The notes beneath the pieces were generated by a model that was not told the origin of the DNA, did not search any database, and worked only from the letters and a program-made list of their open reading frames with translations. The translations under genes were made by a program, and so were the position numbers. A DNA stretch of 64,000 nucleotides from Pseudovirgaria hyperparasitica. Lineage: Eukaryota; Ascomycota; Dothideomycetes; Acrospermales; Acrospermaceae. Each line of letters starts with the position of its first letter. The stretch's first letter is position 1. The stretch is taken from NCBI RefSeq assembly GCF_010093815.1, contig NW_022985561.1, positions 562,045 through 626,044 of the forward strand, given 5' to 3'. Of this stretch, positions 1 to 10,745 are shown in pieces.

Positions 1-1
1 T

Positions 2-3000
2 CACACTCGCCCACCAAAAGCGATGAACAAGCAGAACCTCATGCGGACTCTGAAGTCTACAAAGTTCTTCCAACAGACGACACTAGACTGGCTGGAAGCC
101 GGCCTTCAAGTTTGTAGGCAAGGCTACAATATGTTGAATCTACTCATTCACAGGAAGAACCTGACCTACCTGCATTTGGATTACAATTTCAATCTCAAGC
201 CGATTAAGACGTTGACGACGAAGGAGCGAAAGAAGTCAAGGTTTGGCAATGCTTTCCACCTGATGAGAGAGATTCTTCGATTGACGAAATTGATCGTGGA
301 CGCGAATGTGCAGTATCGTTTGGGCAATATTGATGCATTCCAACTTGCCGACGGCATTCTCTACGCCTTCAATCATGTTGGTCAGCTTACGGGTATGTAC
401 CGGTATAAGTACAAGCTTATGCACCAAATCAGATCTTGTAAGGACCTGAAGCATATCATATACCACCGCTTCAACAGTGGACCGGTTGGAAAAGGACCTG
501 GGTGTGGATTCTGGGCCCCAGCTTGGAGAGTTTGGTTGTTCTTCATGCGGGGTATCATTCCGTTGCTTGAACGATGGCTCGGAAATCTGCTGTCTCGTCA
601 ATTTGAAGGTCGTCATAGCAAAGGCGTTGCGAAGACGGTTACCAAGCAGCGCGTTGAATCTCACTTCGATTTGGAATTGCGTGCGTCTGTCATGGCGGAC
701 CTCGTCGACATGATGCCCGAAGGCATCAAGCAAAACAAGATTCATCTGATCTTGCAACATTTATCGGAAGCTTGGCGATGTTGGAAAAGTAATATTCCTT
801 GGAAGGTCCCTGGCCTACCGGCACCAATCGAGAATGTTATCCTGAGATATGTAAAGAGCAAGGCAGACTGGTGGGTTTCAGTGGCCCACTATAATCGTGA
901 GAGAATCCGGCGCGGAGCGACGGTCGATAAGACGGTTGCGAAGAAGAATCTAGGGAGACTTACCAGACTGTGGCTCAAAGCTGAACAGGAGCGCCAGCAC
1001 AACTACATGAAAGATGGCCCGTACGTGTCCTCAGAGGAAGCTGTTGCGATATACACGACAACAGTACATTGGCTGGAGTCGCGAAAGTTCCAACCGATAC
1101 CGTTCCCTTCAGTGTCGTACAAGCACGATACAAAGATGTTGATTCTGGCCCTAGAGCGCCTTCGTGAGGCTTACTCCGTTAAGGGACGACTCAACCAAAG
1201 CCAGAGAGAGGAGTTGGCTTTGATCGAACAAGCTTATGACTCGCCTGGCACGACCTTGGCACGAATCAAGCGTTTCTTACTGACACAGAGAGCGTTCAAG
1301 GAAGTCGGGATTGATATGAACGACAATTATAGCACAATCAACCCTGTCTATGACGTCGAGCCCATTGAGAAGATCACAGATGCATACCTGGATCAGTATT
1401 TGTGGTACCAAGCAGATCAGCGCCAACTGTTCCCACCATGGATCAAGCCTTCTGACTCGGAAGTTCCACCGCTTCTGGTGTACAAGTGGGCTCAAGCAGT
1501 GAACAATCTTGACAAGGTTTGGGAACACGAAAATGGCGAGACAAACGTGCTCATTGAGACTCAACTGTCCAAAGTCTATGAGAAGATTGATCTGACCCTT
1601 CTCAATCGCTTGCTTCGTCTCATCATGGATCACAATTTGGCAGACTACATCACTGCAAAGAATAACGTGTTGCTCAACTACAAAGACATGAACCACGTCA
1701 ACAGCTATGGTTTGATCCGAGGTCTACAGTTTTCGGCCTTTGTCTTCCAGTACTACGGTCTCATCATCGATCTGCTCCTCCTAGGTCTGAAAAGAGCAAG
1801 CGATCTAGCTGGCCCGCCGAACAGCCCGAACGATTTCTTGCAATTCAGGGATCAGGCTACCGAAGTCAGACATCCAATCCGCATCTACACTCGCTACATT
1901 GATAAGATCTACATCTTCTTCAGATTCAGTGCCGATGAGTCGAAGGATCTGATTCAACGTTTCTTGACGGAACAGCCAGATCCCAATTTTGAAAACGTGA
2001 TAGGCTATAGAAACAAGAAATGTTGGCCTCGAGATTCGCGAATGCGCCTGATGCGCCACGACGTAAACCTCGGACGTGCTGTCTTCTGGGACTTGAAGAA
2101 CCGTCTCCCACGATCAGTCACCACGATCGAATGGGAAGATACATTTGCCAGTGTGTACAGCAGGGACAATCCGAACCTGCTATTCTCTATGGTTGGATTC
2201 GAGGTCCGGATCTTGCCCAAGTCACGTAACCTGAACGAGGAGTTCAAGGTTCACGACAGTGTTTGGAATCTTGTCAATAATACCACTAAGGAAAGGACAG
2301 CCCACGCATTCTTACAGGTGACCGAGGAAGACATCCAGAAGTTCAACAATCGAATTCGACAGATCCTTATGTCCTCTGGATCCACAACCTTCACGAAGAT
2401 CGCCAATAAGTGGAACACAACGCTGATTGCCTTGTTTACCTACTACCGTGAGGCTGCGGTCTCAACGGTCAACCTTCTCGATGCGATAGTCAAGTGCGAG
2501 ACGAAGATTCAGACCAGAGTAAAGATTGGCCTGAACTCGAAGATGCCTTCTCGTTTCCCGCCCGCTGTGTTCTATACTCCGAAGGAACTTGGTGGTCTCG
2601 GTATGATCTCCGGCTCCCACATTCTCATCCCTGCTAGCGACAAGAGATTTTCTATGCAGACGGATACCGGTATCACACATTACCGCCAGGGCATGTCTCA
2701 TCAGACCGAGGAGGAAACGTTGATTCCGAATATCTTCCGCTACATCATACCCTGGGAGTCCGAGTTCATCGATTCTCAACGTGTGTGGATGGAGTATGCA
2801 CAAAAGCGTCAGGAGGCTGTCCAACAGAACCGTAGGCTTACTCTGGAGGACCTGGAGGACAGCTGGGACCGCGGTCTGCCACGTATCAATACGCTGTTCC
2901 AGAAAGATAGAAGTACTCTTAGCTTCGACAAAGGCTTCAGAGTGCGCACCGAGTTCAAGACTTACCAGCATATGAAGAGCAATCCCTTCTGGTGGACAAG

Positions 3001-5691
3001 TCAAAGACATGATGGTAAATTGTGGAACCTCAATGCATACAGAACCGATGTTATTCAAGCTCTTGGTGGTGTGGAGAATATCTTGGAGCACACCCTCTTC
3101 AAAGGGACGGCATTCCCTACCTGGGAGGGTCTGTTCTGGGAGAAGGTAAGTGGCTCAAATATTGTATGCCAAGTTCACCGCTAACACTAATCAAGGCTTC
3201 TGGATTCGAAGAGTCGATGAAGTTCAAGAAGCTCACGAACGCGCAGCGTTCGGGTTTGAATCAAATTCCCAATCGTCGTTTCACACTTTGGTGGTCACCC
3301 ACCATTAATCGAGCAAATGTCTATGTCGGTTTCCAAGTTCAACTGGATCTCACGGGAATCTTTTTGCACGGTAAGATTCCGACATTGAAGATCTCGCTCA
3401 TTCAGATCTTCCGAGCCCATTTGTGGCAGAAAATTCACGAGTCAGTTGTTATGGATCTTTGTCAGGTGTTCGATCAAGAACTTGAAGCGCTCGGTATCGA
3501 GACCGTGCAGAAGGAGACAATCCATCCTCGTAAGTCGTACAAGATGAACAGCTCGTGCGCGGATATTCTCTTGTTTGCGACACACAAGTGGGGTGTTACG
3601 AACCCATCACATCTGCACGACACGCGCGATCAAATCATGCCGGTAACAGCGACGAAATTCTGGATTGATGTGCAACTCCGATATGGCGATTACGACTCTC
3701 ATGATATCGAGCGGTACATTCACGCCAAGTTCATGGACTACAGTTCCGACCAAATGAGTATCTATCCATCGCCTCATGGGCTGATGATCGGTATTGATCT
3801 GGCATATAATGTGCACTCAGCATATGGTCAGTGGTTCCCGGGTCTCAAGCAGCTTGTGCAAGCGGCAATGGCCAAGATTATGAAGGCAAACCCTGCACTC
3901 TACGTTCTGCGAGAGCGCATTCGGAAAGCCCTGCAGTTGTATGCCTCTGAAAGTAACCAGGAGTTCCTCAACTCCCAGAATTACTCGGAGCTATTCAGCG
4001 ACCGCATCCAGCTCTTTATCGATGACACCAATGTTTATCGAGTGACAATCCACAAAACATTCGAGGGCAATTTGACCACCAAACCAATCAACGGCGCCAT
4101 CTTCATTTTCAATCCTCGGACTGGACAATTGTTCCTGAAAATTATCCACACAAAAGTCTGGGCCGGGCAGAAACGTCTAGGTCAACTAGCGAAATGGAAG
4201 ACTGCGGAAGAAGTCGCGGCTCTTATTCGTTCCTTGCCTGTTGAAGAGCAGCCGAAGCAGTTGATTGTTACTCGAAAGGGTCTTTTGGATCCTCTCGAGG
4301 TGCATCTGCTGGACTTCCCCAATATCTCGATTCGTGCGTCGGAGCTGCAATTACCATTCCAGGCTGCCATGAAGATCGAGAAGCTCGGCGACATGATCCT
4401 AGCTGCTACTGGACCACAGATGGTACTATTCAACCTGTACGATGAGTGGCTGAAGACGATATCCTCGTACACCGCGTTCTCTCGTCTCATTCTGATTCTC
4501 CGTGCACTTCACGTCAATCAGGATAAGACCAAACTCATCCTGAGACCGGACCACAAGGTCATCACCGAGTCTCACCATATTTGGCCTTCTCTTAGTGATG
4601 AGGATTGGATGAAGGTCGAGACGAGCCTCCGTGACCTGATTCTGAATGACTACGGAAAGAAGAACAATGTGAACGTTTCCAGTCTGACGAGTAGTGAGGT
4701 TCGCGACATCATCCTTGGTATGGAAATTAGCGCCCCTTCGTTGCAGAGACAGCAGGCTATGGAGATTGAGAAGCAGGAGGGCGATCAACAGCAGCTCACT
4801 GCTGTCACCACAAAGACCCAGAACGTGCGCGGAGAGAACATCGTCGTTACGACAACGTCGCAGTACGAGCAACAGTCATTCGCTTCCAAGACCGAATGGC
4901 GGACTCGAGCCATCGCAACCACCAATCTCCGCACACGCGCCAACCACATCTACATCTCGTCGGAAGACATTCGCGAAGACGATCATTACACATATGTCAT
5001 GCCAAAGAACATCCTGAAGCGCTTCATCGCAATTGCGGACCTCCGTGTTCGCGTGGCTGGGTATCTCTACGGAAGCTCCCCCAAGGACAATGACCAGGTC
5101 AAGGAGATACGAACGATCGTGCTCGTCCCGCAAGTCGGCAGCACCAAAGAAGTGCAGCTACCTCAGCAGCTTCCCGAGAATCCGGCTCTGAACCAGTTGG
5201 AACCCCTAGGCATCATCCACACCATCAGTGGCAACGAGCTCCCGTACATGACTGCTGCAGATGTGACGCAGCACGCTCGTCTCATGGTCGCCCACAAAGC
5301 CTGGGACAAGAGAACGGTGACCATGACAGTCAACTTCACACCCGGCTCTGTCGCCCTTACGGCATGGTCGCTCACCACGGACGGCTACAAATGGGGCGCC
5401 CTGAACAAAGACATGATGTCCGACGCGCCCGAGGGCTTCTCAACCGAGTACGGCGCTAAGTGCCAGCTGCTGCTCAGCGACCGCATCAAGGGATATTTCA
5501 TGGTGCCTGACCACAATCTATGGAATTTTAGCTTCTTGGGAACTGTGTTTGCGAACTTGGAGAAGAAGAGGGTTTCTGTCAAGATGGATGTACCGGCCAG
5601 GTTCTATGATGCATTGCATCGCCCTATTCATTTCCAGAACTTTAGCCAGTTGGAGGATATCTGGGTTGACAAGGAGGATTTCTTCGAGTGA
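2..5691 (+). CDS. PRP8: Pre-mRNA-splicing factor Prp8 (5' end outside window)
   Basis: Prp8 is the core U5 snRNP scaffold that holds the catalytic RNA of the spliceosome in the nucleus. The frame is open from base 2 and matches Prp8 almost residue for residue from the conserved HRPPKA-like segment, so the start lies left of the window. Exons are 2-3145 and 3196-5691. The 50-base intron has a GTAAGT donor and CTAAC near its AG, and exon 2 resumes with [19 protein letters not shown]. About 1,879 residues are present. In order they cover the RT-like fingers/palm and thumb region, the linker ([14 protein letters not shown]), the endonuclease-like domain, the RNase H-like domain and the C-terminal JAB1/MPN domain ending in DKEDFFE. 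The conserved blocks run without interruption, so none of this part carries the intein found in some fungal Prp8 genes. It converges with the MFS gene across a 266-base spacer. Confidence 0.98.
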
Positions 5692-5957
5692 TTGATGGAT
5701 GTGCGAGATGATATTGGCCTGGCGTTGGGTTGGATGGCGAGGCATAGCATGTATACGTGTGTAAGATTGGAACTATGAGTGAGAAGGGGTTGTTGGAGCT
5801 ATAGCACGAGCAAAAAGGGTCCGCGAGTAGTAATGGTTCAGGAGCTGGCATGGCGCCTGGCGATACTTGTAATATACAAAACCATGATGGATCTGAGTAG
5901 CCAACATCTGCCATGTCCACAACCCATCCACATCCACATCCCAATTCCGATTCCCAC

Positions 5958-7707
5958 TCATCCCTCCTTCTCCACCCTCCTCGCCCTCCACCGCCCACCC
6001 CTCCACTGCAACACCAACACAGGCAACCAACCCACAACAAACACAATCCCAGCCATAAGCCCTCCACTCGCCCCAACCCCCAACTTCGTAATCATATCCG
6101 GAAACCAAAACGGCCCAATAAACCCCCACGTACTCCGCACCACATTGACAAACACCCCGATACTGCTCGAGTGCTCGCCGTGGCAATCCACCGCATACGT
6201 CACCAGCACCGTCGTCACAATCTGGTTCCCCGCCGCCGCAACCGCGATCCCGACGATGGGCGTCACATTCCAGTGGCCCTTTGCCGCCTGCTCCGTGCGC
6301 ACGCCAAACACGACCAGCCCGACGATCGCGAGCAGGAAGCCCAGGTACGAGAGGTACAGGCGGTGTTCGGGCCGGGGCCTAGGCCGCGGCCGCGCACTGC
6401 TTTGTTCACTCCCATCCCTATTCCGGTTCCGGTTCATCCACCAATCGCTCAGCGGGCCGGCGAGTTGCTCGCCGACGACACTGCCGACGACGATGCCGAG
6501 AAACTGCAGGCCGAGGCCCTGGGGCGAGAGGGCGAATTTGGGAATGAAGATTTGGGGGATTTCGACGGTCAGGTAGACGGATGCGAAGCCGAAGACGAAG
6601 GTGTAGCTGAGGGTTGGGATGAGGATGGAGGGGTATGCGGCGAGGGATAGGGGGTGGAGGAATTCGAGGGCGGTGAGGGGGGTGGGGTCGATGCGGGTGA
6701 GGATGGAGAGGTATTGGGCTTTGAAGGGGGAGGGTTTGGGGTTGGGTTTGGTTGTTGTGGGTGTGTGGGAGACGCGCATGTAGCGGGTTTCGGGGCCAAA
6801 GGGGATGTAGAGGAGGAGTTGGACGAGGTTTGTGATGGCGAGGACCCAGTATATCCAGCGGTAGCCGATGTGTTCGGCGACGAAGCCCATGAAGAAGGGG
6901 CCGGCGGGGGGTCCGAGGGTGACCATGAGGCTGGAGGGAGAGGGTTAGTGATGCTGCTTGGGAGAGATGTGGGTATGGTGTGGGTATGTGTATATACTCA
7001 CGTCCAGACGCCCATGAACCGGCCTCTGTCCTTCTTGAAGAACGTCTCGACAACGACACCCGACCCGATCGCAATAGCGGGACAGATGAAGAAGGCAACA
7101 AGACAGCGGCACGCCGCCATCGCCGCATAGTTCGGACTGACCGCACAGCCTACATTGCAGATACCCGACAGAGCGACCGACACGAGCCAGACGGGCCTGC
7201 GGCCGTAGCGGTTGGAGATGGGCTTCCAGAGCAAGGGCCCGAAGCCGAGAACGGCGATTTGCATGCTGGTGAGATAGGAGGCCTTGACGAGGGAGACGTC
7301 GAGGTCTTCGGCGATGATCTCGAAGGCTGGGATGATGGCGGCGGCGGTGAAGGTTGTCATCATGGCGTGGACTGCGACGAGGATGAGGTTTGCGGTTTTC
7401 TGGACGGGCGTTAGTCGGTGGGTTTGTATACGCTTGCTCAGCACGAGGGCAGGGAGATGATGATGCTCACCTTCCAGCCGGGCCAGTTGTAAGGGTCAGC
7501 GGGATCCATTGAGGGCATAGGGTCCAGCGCCAGAGTTCCATGGCGCTGGAGGAGATAGTCGCGATGCTCCTGCGGCAAGTGGGCAAGCGAGGAATCATCA
7601 ATATAGGTAGACTTGAGCCCAAGCTGCTTCTCCTGATCGCGAGACGACGACGACGATGTCTCTTCCTCCTCTCGCATCTCCAAGGCCGGTTCCTTGACGG
7701 CAGCCAT
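5958..7707 (-). CDS. MFS transporter, DHA1-like
   Basis: This is a proton-coupled major facilitator superfamily permease of the drug:H+ antiporter-like type common in ascomycetes; its substrate cannot be told. Exons on the minus strand are 7707-7471, 7399-7002 and 6930-5958, giving about 535 residues. The first intron joins WPGWK to KTANLILV and has CTAAC; the second splits the Thr codon after GVW. I start at 7707 because the reading MAAVKEPALEM begins the usual acidic cytosolic tail, which ends in DPADPYNWP just before helix 1. The upstream in-frame extension is encoded by a CAGA microsatellite region and looks like leader. The loop motif NRYGRRPVW between helices 2 and 3 is the MFS signature. 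Odd point: the cytosolic loop near the middle of exon 3 carries NRNRNRDG and a short RPRPRPRP run, and base composition flips there. Membrane location is inferred from the hydrophobic segments. Confidence 0.9.
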
Positions 7708-9444
7708 CAAGACAGACGCAGAGTTCGCTTTAACGTATACGTGCGTGCTACTGCTGGGGAAGGTGTAAAGCTCAAACCCAACGATGAAGAAAGACAGACA
7801 GATATACAGACAGACAGACAGACAGACAAAAGACCACGTTCGCAGAAAAGGCGAACCAGAGCTCATTATCTACTCAACCGACCACCATACGTACCGTTCC
7901 TCATAACCACACCCCCCCAGCAGCCTTCTCCGCATTTAAAACGACGTCGTTCCATGGAGACAGGCCCCATCAGCGGGAAGCGCCATAAGGCCCCAGAATT
8001 CCCACCAGAAATCGAATGCAAGTCACTGGCTATCAAGACGACTTGACTTTTGTGGATATTACCCGCTCTTCCCGGCATCCCCCACACGACAGGTTCCAGG
8101 TTTTGGGCTGTGATAAGTATGTGTGAGTGTGAGTGTGCGTATGTGCGTATGTGTGTGTGTGTGTGCGATGACCTGGCGGGACCCCGGAGAAGAACGGCAA
8201 TGGATCACAGACACTCGCCTCGACACCAAAGCACACGAAACATGTCAGTGGTATATTAAATATAGTTTCTGCATCCATCCCGTGGACTGGCTGGCTGGCT
8301 GGCTGGATTTCTGGCTGATAGAACGGCGAATCCCCCCCGCACTTCCACAAAGTTTGATACAGCGAGATAGAACAGTCAGAACAGACAACAAGACCATCCT
8401 CACAACCGCCCCCGGCGCAGAGTCTAGATCGATACAAGTCCGGTCGGAGCTTAACGGAGGAAAGCAAGATACAAAAAAGTGTGGTTGAGGTTTGCTGTGG
8501 GGATGACACGCACGCGCGCTGACTGGACGTGTGTAAATCCATACAGCCAGAGTCGTAGTAGTTAGTAATCCTAGGCGTTGGCGAGACCAAACCGACGCGT
8601 CTGCCGAACTTACTGCCGCGAATTTTTCCCACCAAGCCTCCCTGCTTCGGAGGAGCCATATTTTCCAAAGCACCGACACGAAATCCTACAGACAGTGTTA
8701 AGTGTGGACAGACATCCAAGGGTAATTGCTGTATTTCTTTTTCCTTTTCCTTTCATCTTCTTTTGCAATCCTCGAATCCTCTGGCCTGGAAGCTCCTTCC
8801 TAAAATCCCCCACTCCCCGTGTCTCCCCGTGTCTCCCGCTCTCCGTTCTCCGGTTTTTCTTTTTTAGTCTCCATTATGCGGACCGCTGATAATGCGACGA
8901 AGGAGAGAGGATTAATAATAATAGTAGCAGTCTGGCAGGCTCGAAGTAGCCCTCCTCGTAGGTGTTACTCTTGGCATGCTTTTTAGCTTACAGTAGCGTG
9001 CCTCACAGACATTGTGATTTTGTGTACTTCCCTGTTGTTGTTACGCTGTTTTAGCTTGCTTGTTAGGTAGAGGACTTTACTCTTGTTCTATTCTAGCTCG
9101 GTAATAGGAGATTATAATTCTTGATGAGGAAGATAGCAGGAAGGGAAAGAGAGTAAGAGACTAAGTGTTTGTATTAATCTTCAGAATTAATACACGCTGT
9201 CTAGACACGATGCTTCTTAACAAAATTCTTATTCTTATATTATCCAATAGACATACATAAAAGAAAGCTTACGTTGTGCTGTTATCATAGTGTGTAAATC
9301 GCCGTTAGATAAGTACTAAGAGTAACGGCGAATCTGAGCCCGAACGGATCCACGATATCTCTCTATTTACTCTGTCCTTTTCTTCTCCCGTCTACTCTCC
9401 TATTTTCTCAACCCACCTAATTGAATCTTCAACTACCCGCCTCC

Positions 9445-9590
9445 TTATCCTTCCATCTATCCTTCCATCTACCCTTCCATCTACCCTTCCATCTATCCTT
9501 CCATCTATCCATCCATCCATCCTTCTATCCATCCTTCCATCTATCTTTCCATCTATCCTTCCATCTATCCTTCTACCCACCCACCCGTCC
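9445..9590. repeat. CCATCTATCCTT-type minisatellite
   Basis: A tandem array of about twelve-base units built from CCATC, TATC and CCTT words runs through this stretch, with small differences between units. The long frames on both strands here ([10 protein letters not shown] on plus, [10 protein letters not shown] on minus) follow from the repeat and are not evidence of a protein. Confidence 0.9.
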
Positions 9591-9817
9591 ATCAACCTAC
9601 CTCACCATCATACAGCCAGCAAGCAGTAAGAGTCCGCATCTCAGACTAGGTCTAGATCAATATACTAGTGCATAAAGAATAGGCAAGATAGCACTCATTA
9701 CTCAAGGGATCAGTATCTATCTGTGTAATCCTTGGTCTATGCGTAACTGCTATAGTATCGCAGCTTGATTCATCTACTAACTTATTCTTCTTATACGTAT
9801 CCTTCGTAGATGAATCG

Positions 9818-9819
<2 letters not shown>

Positions 9820-9861
<42 letters not shown>

Positions 9862-9918
9862 GTGTGTGTGTGTATATGTGTGTGTATATATGTGTATATA
9901 TGTGTGTATATGTGTGCA
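9820..9918. repeat. TA / GTATAT microsatellite
   Basis: Roughly sixteen TA dinucleotides are followed by alternating TGTGTG and TATATG words. It is a simple compound microsatellite in the spacer, probably variable in length between strains. Confidence 0.95.
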
Positions 9919-10663
9919 GGGAGACGCTACAATGAGTGCACTAGTCCGTATGACAGACACGGGGCTTCTTATCACTTCACTGATGTGGCATCGTATGTTG
10001 GACTTCGTATAGTATGATGGTAGGAGCTGACGAGGTTGATAACTCTCAAAGATACGCGGTAGGCGTGCCATGTGTATATCCGCATGTATGCTGAGATAAC
10101 ATTCCCGACACCAAGAAAACCCACCCAATCTAAAGAAAGATATGAAGAAAATCTAGCAGAATGCTGCTCGTTCGTCGAGTATCCTAGATTATCATCAAGA
10201 GAGCCATGCTTTTACCTTCCCCCCCTACCTTCCTCTCGTTCCATGTCCATCCGCACCAAACTACACAAGCACACAAATCACCCAACACGACATACTTCCC
10301 CACTATCACTGCGACGGTATAGATTCGATATAACTTTACTTGATTGGGATATCATTAAAATCGACCGTCTTGGCATGGAAATTTCCCTCCACTTCGCCCA
10401 TTCCCATTTCCCTTTACATAGCCCCGTGTCCATATGGGCTTCCTTGTCCATGTACCAATCAATACATGCATGTATATATAGCCATGTACATATCCAGACC
10501 GCCCAGCTGTGTGTTGCGCCCGCGTACAAAGGAAAAGAAAGAGAGAGAAAGTCGAAGGAATGACTATGCGGGCGTGGGCCTGGCATGTACAAACAGACGG
10601 ACAGACAGAGAGACAGACAGGTAGACAAAATAAGGCAAGGAAAAGAAAGGTGCCATGACGATG

Positions 10664-10692
10664 ACGGTGTGTGTGTGTGTGTGAGAGTGTGT
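10664..10692. repeat. GT microsatellite
   Basis: A short (GT)n tract interrupted by GAGA lies just downstream of the stop codon of the DUF8004-like gene and could sit in its 3' UTR. Confidence 0.85.
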
Positions 10693-10745
10693 GTATCCAG
10701 CCCCCCCTTTGGGCTTTTCCTTTCATTCATTCCCATGCAAGCTCT

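Larger units (their letters stand above)
7708..10745. other. Repeat-rich intergenic spacer
   Basis: About 3 kb separates the MFS start from the end of the DUF8004-like gene, and no gene is convincing here. The first part should hold the MFS promoter and leader; it carries a CAGA microsatellite (about 7790-7828), a GT tract (8141-8165) and CTGG repeats (8286-8306). From about 8880 to 9370 the sequence is richer in A and T and lacks open frames, which could be the remains of an old, mutated repeat, though I cannot name one. A CCATCTATCCTT-type minisatellite and TA/GT tracts follow. A possible short spliced exon at 8614-8659 on the minus strand is discussed in the findings. Confidence 0.6.

Noticed and set aside
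2462-3091. 209-residue minus-strand frame inside Prp8
   Set aside because: The plus strand here is strongly conserved Prp8; the opposite frame is a by-product with no family features.
3196-5691. A Prp8 intein
   Set aside because: Prp8 is a known intein host in fungi, but the conserved blocks here follow one another without any insertion or the usual splicing residues.
8033-8719. 228-residue minus-strand frame upstream of the MFS gene
   Set aside because: It runs through microsatellites (HTHTHTYAHTHTHT) and shows no domain; only its first short exon with good splice signals is kept as a finding.
9392-9675. Repeat proteins coded by the minisatellite on both strands
   Set aside because: Both frames are direct products of a twelve-base repeat, whose length keeps any frame open.
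8880-10070. A solo LTR or other retroelement remnant
   Set aside because: I looked for paired ends and target-site duplications around the AT-richer island and found none that hold, so no element is claimed.
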